A stretch of DNA of 8,455 nt from Dehalococcoidia bacterium (GTDB taxonomy: Bacteria; Chloroflexota; Dehalococcoidia; Dehalococcoidales; Fen-1064): positions 1 through 8,455 of the forward strand of contig JAUYDN010000159.1 of the NCBI GenBank assembly GCA_030691775.1, read 5' to 3'. The stretch's first letter is position 1; each line of letters starts with the position of its first letter. Positions 5,340 through 8,455 of this stretch are shown in pieces. Both the position numbers and the translations under genes were made by a program. Under the pieces are notes generated by a model that made no database searches, was not told the origin of the DNA, and worked only from the letters and a program-made list of their open reading frames with translations.

Positions 5340-5365
5340 AACAAAATATAACGAATTTGGAATTA

Positions 5366-5375
5366 ACGATACTAT
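5366..5375. repeat. 10-bp copy of the HicAB operator half-site at the far end of the module
   Basis: ACGATACTAT here is identical to 6081-6090, the right half of the operator upstream of hicA. It ends on the last base of the hicB stop codon, so the two copies bracket the toxin-antitoxin module in direct orientation. It could be a target duplication, a recombination footprint or a second weak binding site. Flanking ATTAA/TTAAT gives it some local symmetry. Confidence 0.45.
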
Positions 5376-5824
5376 TAATACGTACCAGTTGTCTTCGTTG
5401 CCTCATCCCTACCGGCGCACCTTGCCAGGGCGGTCACCATGTATTGATTAAAACTCACACTCTCGAGCTCCGCCATTTTAACCAGCGTTTCATGCAGTGA
5501 TGGAGGCATACGGACGATTATTTTGCCGCTGTATTTACGTAACTTCAAAGGCAACGGCATTTTATTGCCGAGTTTTATATATTCTGTCATCCAATCCTGT
5601 TTGACCGCTTCCAACTCTCTCACCGCTTCTTCCCGGGTGGCACCGGTCATGAACAGGTCAGGCAATTCAACAACCCTGGCAACATAATAAATACCTTTTC
5701 CATCGTCCTGCGGTTCAACACTGACCGTGTAGGGGAGATTGGTATAATCGTCAAGCTGTTTCTCCAGCAAGTCGTTCTTATCCATCTTTTTCTCTCTTTC
5801 GGGTCTGATATTCTCATCGGTCAT
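5375..5824 (-). CDS. hicB: HicB family antitoxin with C-terminal ribbon-helix-helix
   Basis: I chose the ATG at 5824 (149 residues). It overlaps the hicA stop as ATGA and has GGAG eight bases upstream. An ATG at 5830 would place that GGAG only two bases away. A third candidate is the Met at residue 14 (5785), preceded by a purine run. Residues about 31-90 form the degenerate RNase H-like HicB fold: LPYTVSVEP, YYVARVVELPDLF, and TGATREEAVRELEAVKQDWM. Residues about 97-132 (SGKIIVRMPPSLHETLVKMA and SFNQYMVTALAR) form a ribbon-helix-helix DNA-binding unit, which would bind the operator at 6069-6090. The protein sequesters HicA and probably represses its own operon. An unusually long charged N-terminal extension precedes the HicB fold. 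Confidence 0.88.
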   Translation of the reverse strand: MTDENIRPEREKKMDKNDLLEKQLDDYTNLPYTVSVEPQDDGKGIYYVARVVELPDLFMTGATREEAVRELEAVKQDWMTEYIKLGNKMPLPLKLRKYSGKIIVRMPPSLHETLVKMAELESVSFNQYMVTALARCAGRDEATKTTGTY

Positions 5825-6051
5825 TTCCATTTCTCCATGTCATCGATTATCTCTAATACCTTTGCGACGTAAGGTACCAAGACCGGGTTTGTTCGTCTAT
5901 AAGCGAAGACGCGCTTGCCAATTACCGCCATTGGGTGCCGGCCTCCTTCTTTGATATAACCGTATTGTTTTATGAGAGCTTCAAAGTCACCAATAGTAAC
6001 GTTTCTTGGATTATTTCTTACTCGGGTTTCAAGCTTCTCTTTCTTGCTCAT
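5821..6051 (-). CDS. hicA: HicA family toxin (mRNA interferase)
   Basis: This is a basic 76-residue protein translated first in the operon, overlapping hicB by four bases. VTIGDFEALIKQYGY (18-32) is the usual first helix of the double-stranded-RNA-binding-like HicA fold. KEGGRHPMAV (34-43) carries His39, at the place of the catalytic His in the common G-S-H motif, here with Arg instead of Ser. KRVFAYRRTNPVLVPYVAKV and the C-terminal helix EIIDDMEKW complete the fold. Known HicA proteins cleave mRNA and tmRNA when unbound by HicB. The start has no clear Shine-Dalgarno sequence and lies about 11 bases from the predicted transcription start, so toxin translation may be weak compared with hicB. 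It could be a divergent YcfA-type member. Confidence 0.82.
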   Translation of the reverse strand: MSKKEKLETRVRNNPRNVTIGDFEALIKQYGYIKEGGRHPMAVIGKRVFAYRRTNPVLVPYVAKVLEIIDDMEKWK

Positions 6052-6068
6052 ATTTCAAGATTTTCTTA

Positions 6069-6097
6069 ATAGTATCATATACGATACTATCTGTCAA
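6069..6097 (-). promoter_or_regulatory. hicAB promoter with embedded palindromic operator
   Basis: On the minus strand a perfect TTGACA (6097 to 6092) is followed after 17 bases by TACTAT (6074 to 6069), with a start near 6062. A perfect inverted repeat, ATAGTATC (6069-6076) and GATACTAT (6083-6090) with a 6-base centre, fills the spacer and covers the -10 box. A HicB dimer or tetramer bound there would block RNA polymerase, giving autoregulation by toxin/antitoxin ratio. Confidence 0.7.
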
Positions 6098-6124
6098 TAG
6101 GCTATGGGAATTTGTTCAATAAAT

Positions 6125-6154
6125 TTGACACCCCGCTCTCCCCTGTGCTAATCT
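6125..6154 (+). promoter_or_regulatory. Putative promoter of a small transcription unit
   Basis: A perfect TTGACA (6125-6130) is followed after 18 bases by TAATCT (6149-6154), a weak -10. It is divergent from the hicAB promoter, with the -35 boxes 27 bases apart. Transcription would start near 6161, seven bases before a short ORF. Confidence 0.35.
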
Positions 6155-6167
6155 ATCTACGTTTACT

Positions 6168-6245
6168 ATGTCACACGTGATTTTACGACTGGACAGCTTC
6201 AAATTCATCTTTACCCGGCGCACCAGGGTGCGCTTGGGGGAGTGA
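6168..6245 (+). CDS. Candidate 25-residue basic small ORF
   Basis: The ORF reads MSHVILRLDSFKFIFTRRTR followed by VRLGE and a TGA stop. It has six Arg/Lys after a short hydrophobic start. It has no Shine-Dalgarno sequence but lies directly behind a promoter-like pair (6125-6154), as several other genes here do. An inverted repeat, GCGCACC/GGTGCGC (6218-6224/6227-6233), lies within it. A hairpin terminator follows at 6296. Chance ORFs of this length are common, so only the arrangement argues for it. It could equally be untranslated RNA. Confidence 0.2.
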   Translation: MSHVILRLDSFKFIFTRRTRVRLGE

Positions 6246-6295
6246 TGCTGAACCAGTGTGCGTAGCTGGCATAGACAAAGAGTATATTCGTAAAG

Positions 6296-6326
6296 GCACC
6301 CTCCAGGCGAGGGTGCTAATTGTTTT
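6296..6326 (+). terminator. Hairpin with weak T-run, possible Rho-independent terminator
   Basis: GCACCCTC (6296-6303) pairs perfectly with GAGGGTGC (6309-6316) across a 5-base loop. TAATTGTTTT follows (6317-6326). The stem is strong but the T-run is interrupted. It would end a transcript of about 165 bases from the promoter at 6125-6154. Confidence 0.4.
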
Positions 6327-6385
6327 AATCGGGAGCAGGTTACAGCGCGGAGTAGAAAGAACCTCACTACCTGTTTAATTTTGTG

Positions 6386-6450
6386 GGAGATTCTTCGCGC
6401 GCATACCGGGTACAGTGGCGAAGGAAGTACTCTGAGCGCTCAGAATGACA
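6386..6450 (+). repeat. Interspersed repeat R2, plus-oriented copy 1
   Basis: The unit begins GGAGATTCTTCGCGCGCA and ends CGCTCAGAATGACA. The copy at 6497-6560 begins GGAGATCCTTCGCGTGCA and ends CGCTCAGGACAGGT. The ends agree well while about 30 bases in the centre do not. A minus-oriented relative is at 3975-4057. No protein is encoded, and the gap 6327-6385 shows nothing recognisable. Confidence 0.6.
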
Positions 6451-6496
6451 AAAACGGGCGGGTAGAATCATAGCTAATTGCTGAATGCTGTCCGCT

Positions 6497-6560
6497 GGAG
6501 ATCCTTCGCGTGCAACCCAGCCAGTAAGCAACGGTAGTTTTCTTAACGCTCAGGACAGGT
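6497..6560 (+). repeat. Interspersed repeat R2, plus-oriented copy 2, abutting a start codon
   Basis: The left end GGAGATCCTTCGCGTGCA and right end CGCTCAGGACAGGT match the copy 111 bases upstream. The right end stops on the base before the ATG of the acyl-CoA synthetase. Its AGGA (6552-6555) is the only Shine-Dalgarno-like sequence for that gene, so the repeat seems to supply the ribosome binding site. Confidence 0.6.
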
Positions 6561-8455
6561 ATGGAAGAACAAAAGAAAAAAATTATCGACACCATCCCCA
6601 AGCTCGTCCGGCGCAATTTCGACCAGTGGACGGACGAGACAGCGATGTGCATGAAGAAGTTCGGCGTCTGGGAAAAGTACACCTGGCGCAACTACTATGA
6701 GACCGTGGGGCACTTTTCGCTGGGTCTTATCAGTCTCGGCTTGCAGAAGGGTGACATCGTCTGCATCATCGGGGACAACGAGCCGGAGTGGTTCTGGGGA
6801 GAGTTCGCCGTGCAGGCGGCGGGCGGAATTGCCACCGGCGCGTTTGTCGATTCCATCCCCTCGGAGGTCAAATATATCGCCGAGCATTCCGGCGCCAAAT
6901 TCGCCATTGTCAACGACCAGGAGCAGACGGATAAATTCCTGGAAATCAAAGACCAGTTACCGGCGCTCAAGAAAATCATCTACTGGGACCCCAAGGGTCT
7001 TAAAAACTACGATGACCCGCTCCTTATCGGCTACAACGATGTCCTCAAACTAGGCAGAGAATACGCTAATACCCACCCTGATTTGTTCGCGCGGAATGTA
7101 GATGCCGGCAGTGGTGATGATATCGCCTTTATCTACTACACATCCGGCACCACTGGCTTGCCCAAAGGCGCCCGGCTCACCCACCGCGCTCTCATCTCCA
7201 CCGCCGAAGGATTTGTCAGCCGCTACCCGCTTGTCGATACGGATAATCTCATCTCCAACTTTCCCGCCGCCTGGGTGGGCGATAGCTTCTTCGCGACCAT
7301 CCCGCACCTGCTCACCGGCGCCGTACTCAACTTCCCGGAAGAACCGGAAACAATCGCCGAGGACACGCGTGAGGTGGGACCTAACTTCGTCATCTACGGA
7401 CCGCGCCAGTGGGAAAGCCTGGTCAGCGAAATTCAGGTCAAGATAATCGATACCCACCCGCTCAAGCGCTTCACCTACAACCTGTTCCTGCCCATCGGGC
7501 ACAAGATGGCTGACATGCACTTCAAAGGTAAAAAACCCAGCCTGTTCTGGAAGCTCCTTTATATTCCCGCCTTCTGGCTGTTGTTCCGCCCGCTCAAGGA
7601 CAAACTCGGGCTTATCAACGTGCGGTTTGCCGTCACGGGTAGCTCGGTGCTGAGCCTGGATACGTTCCGTTTGATACACGCCATCGGCATCGAGCTAAGA
7701 CAGAACTATGCCAGTACCGAAGCCGGCCTGATTTCGTCCCACGGCAAGGGTGAGATCGATTTCGCCAGTGTCGGCCGCCCTGCCATCGATACCGAGGTAC
7801 GCCTGCTGAACACCGGCGAGTTGTACGTACGCAGTAACTCTATGTTCAGTAGTTACCACCGCGACCCCCAAAAAACGGCGGCGGCGTTTACCGGCGACGG
7901 CTGGCTGAAGACGGGTGATGCCGTGAACGTTAACGAGAAGGGACACCTGATTTTCCTCGACCGCATGGACCATATGGGTGAATTGCGTTCGGGGGTGAAA
8001 TACGCGCCGCAATACATCGAAGGTCGCCTGCGCTTCAGCCCCTACATCAAAGATGCGATGGTACTCGGTGGCAAAGATGACGACTACGTGAGCGCCATCG
8101 TCAATATCGATTTCAAGATGGTGAGCAAATGGGCGGAGAAAAGTCATATCCCCTTCACCACCTTCGTCGACCTCTCCCAGAAGAACGAAGTAGCCGAGCT
8201 GGTGCAGAAAGACCTGGACCGGGTGAACAGCTACCTCCCGGAAGCGGCGCGGGTGAAAAAGTTCGTTTTGATGCACAAAGAGTTCGACCCGGATGAAGCC
8301 GAGCTGACACGCACGCGTAAAATCCGGCGCGAGTTCATGGAAACCCGCTACTCCGACCTCATCAGCGCGATGTACCATAATAAGGACGAGGTGCAGGTGG
8401 TAGCGCCGGTAACCTACCGCGATGGTCGCAAAGGCTCCGTCACCACGAGTATCAA
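6561..8455 (+). CDS. Long-chain acyl-CoA synthetase (AMP-binding), 3' end outside window
   Basis: Reading from the ATG at 6561 gives 631 codons with no stop before the window edge. The protein belongs to the adenylate-forming superfamily: it activates a carboxylic acid with ATP and transfers it to CoA. Motifs in order are the phosphate-binding loop TSGTTGLPKG (194-203), NYASTE (382-387, with Ala where Gly is usual), GWLKTGD (447-453), LDR with Asp467 and Arg468, the SGVKYAPQYIEGRL segment (about 477-490), and near the C-terminus ELTRTRKIRR with the catalytic Lys587. A long insert with KLLYIPAFWLLFRPLKDKLG before the NYASTE motif is typical of FadD15/ACSBG-like long-chain enzymes and may contact membrane. 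The usual length is 600-660, so little is missing. The substrate is uncertain and could be an aromatic or branched acid. The ribosome binding site comes from a repeat. Confidence 0.93.
   Translation, partial: MEEQKKKIIDTIPKLVRRNFDQWTDETAMCMKKFGVWEKYTWRNYYETVGHFSLGLISLGLQKGDIVCIIGDNEPEWFWGEFAVQAAGGIATGAFVDSIPSEVKYIAEHSGAKFAIVNDQEQTDKFLEIKDQLPALKKIIYWDPKGLKNYDDPLLIGYNDVLKLGREYANTHPDLFARNVDAGSGDDIAFIYYTSGTTGLPKGARLTHRALISTAEGFVSRYPLVDTDNLISNFPAAWVGDSFFATIPHLLTGAVLNFPEEPETIAEDTREVGPNFVIYGPRQWESLVSEIQVKIIDTHPLKRFTYNLFLPIGHKMADMHFKGKKPSLFWKLLYIPAFWLLFRPLKDKLGLINVRFAVTGSSVLSLDTFRLIHAIGIELRQNYASTEAGLISSHGKGEIDFASVGRPAIDTEVRLLNTGELYVRSNSMFSSYHRDPQKTAAAFTGDGWLKTGDAVNVNEKGHLIFLDRMDHMGELRSGVKYAPQYIEGRLRFSPYIKDAMVLGGKDDDYVSAIVNIDFKMVSKWAEKSHIPFTTFVDLSQKNEVAELVQKDLDRVNSYLPEAARVKKFVLMHKEFDPDEAELTRTRKIRREFMETRYSDLISAMYHNKDEVQVVAPVTYRDGRKGSVTTSI

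Noticed and set aside
6218..6233. GCGCACC/GGTGCGC inverted repeat as a terminator
   Set aside because: The loop would be only two to four bases and no T-run follows. It is kept only as a structural note within the candidate small ORF.
6219..6245. A possible third trace of the thioesterase 3' end (ACCAGGGTG, a gap, then TGGGGGAGTGA)
   Set aside because: It shares an 11-base run and a nearby 8 of 9 match with the two copies at 4689 and 5344, but needs a 6-base gap and fades upstream. It is too short to distinguish from chance.
6161..6326. Riboswitch or known structured RNA (SRP RNA, ZTP, THF, c-di-GMP)
   Set aside because: I looked for the conserved cores of these classes and found none. Only generic hairpins are present.
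7050..7679. Long minus-strand open frame of 209 codons inside the acyl-CoA synthetase
   Set aside because: It is fully antisense to a gene with all adenylate-forming motifs in order. Its translation is low-complexity and matches nothing I know, as expected for a GC-rich antisense frame.
7695..8378. Second minus-strand open frame of 227 codons, antisense to the synthetase C-terminal part
   Set aside because: It shadows the region coding for GWLKTGD and the terminal catalytic Lys. It has no ribosome binding site and no recognisable domain.

Overview
The window looks like bacterial chromosome of moderate to slightly high GC. Several features point to an uncultured Chloroflexota, probably Dehalococcoidia-like: a group 2 orotidine decarboxylase next to a DUF951 protein, an acyl-CoA synthetase and a small thioesterase, many short GC-rich palindromic intergenic repeats, and promoters sitting almost on top of start codons. 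The lineage is an inference from gene content and repeat style, not from a marker gene.

Layout, left to right. Positions 1-87 (minus) hold the first 29 codons of a probable transposase cut by the window edge, followed by its terminal region. From about 140 to 400 there is no gene: it holds a roughly 110-bp double-hairpin repeat, a 7-bp inverted repeat, and a promoter for a MATE multidrug/metabolite efflux transporter (412-1818). A small secreted lipoprotein (1820-2233) follows one base after the transporter stop. Facing them on the minus strand is pyrF (2594-3412) with a DUF951 gene two bases downstream (2400-2591). The gap between the convergent units carries two copies of a 55-58-bp paired-hairpin repeat. 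Divergent from pyrF is a minimal zinc metalloprotease (3563-3928), probably translated from a leaderless mRNA. Positions 3929-4264 hold no gene but a mosaic of at least three interspersed repeat families.

Next is a hotdog thioesterase (4265-4684), followed by a lower-GC island of two toxin-antitoxin modules: DUF4258/DUF2283 on the plus strand (4720-5217) and HicA/HicB on the minus strand (5375-6051). The first module lies between two 89-bp near-identical copies of the 3' end of the thioesterase gene (4601-4689 and 5256-5344). All five differences between the copies are synonymous third-position changes. This looks like an insertion or recombination that regenerated the gene's 3' end and left the other 3' end as a stub. 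The HicAB module has a perfect 8-bp-arm operator inside its promoter, and one operator half-site recurs exactly at its far end.

Positions 6111-6560 hold no conventional gene. I see a possible small transcription unit (promoter, 25-codon ORF, hairpin terminator) and two copies of a 62-65-bp repeat. The second copy ends at the start codon of a long-chain acyl-CoA synthetase and supplies its ribosome binding site. The synthetase (6561 to the window end) is 631 codons long and still open.

The thioesterase and acyl-CoA synthetase could belong to the same acyl-CoA metabolism and may have been closer neighbours before the toxin-antitoxin island arrived. The most unusual feature is that island and its gene-end duplication.
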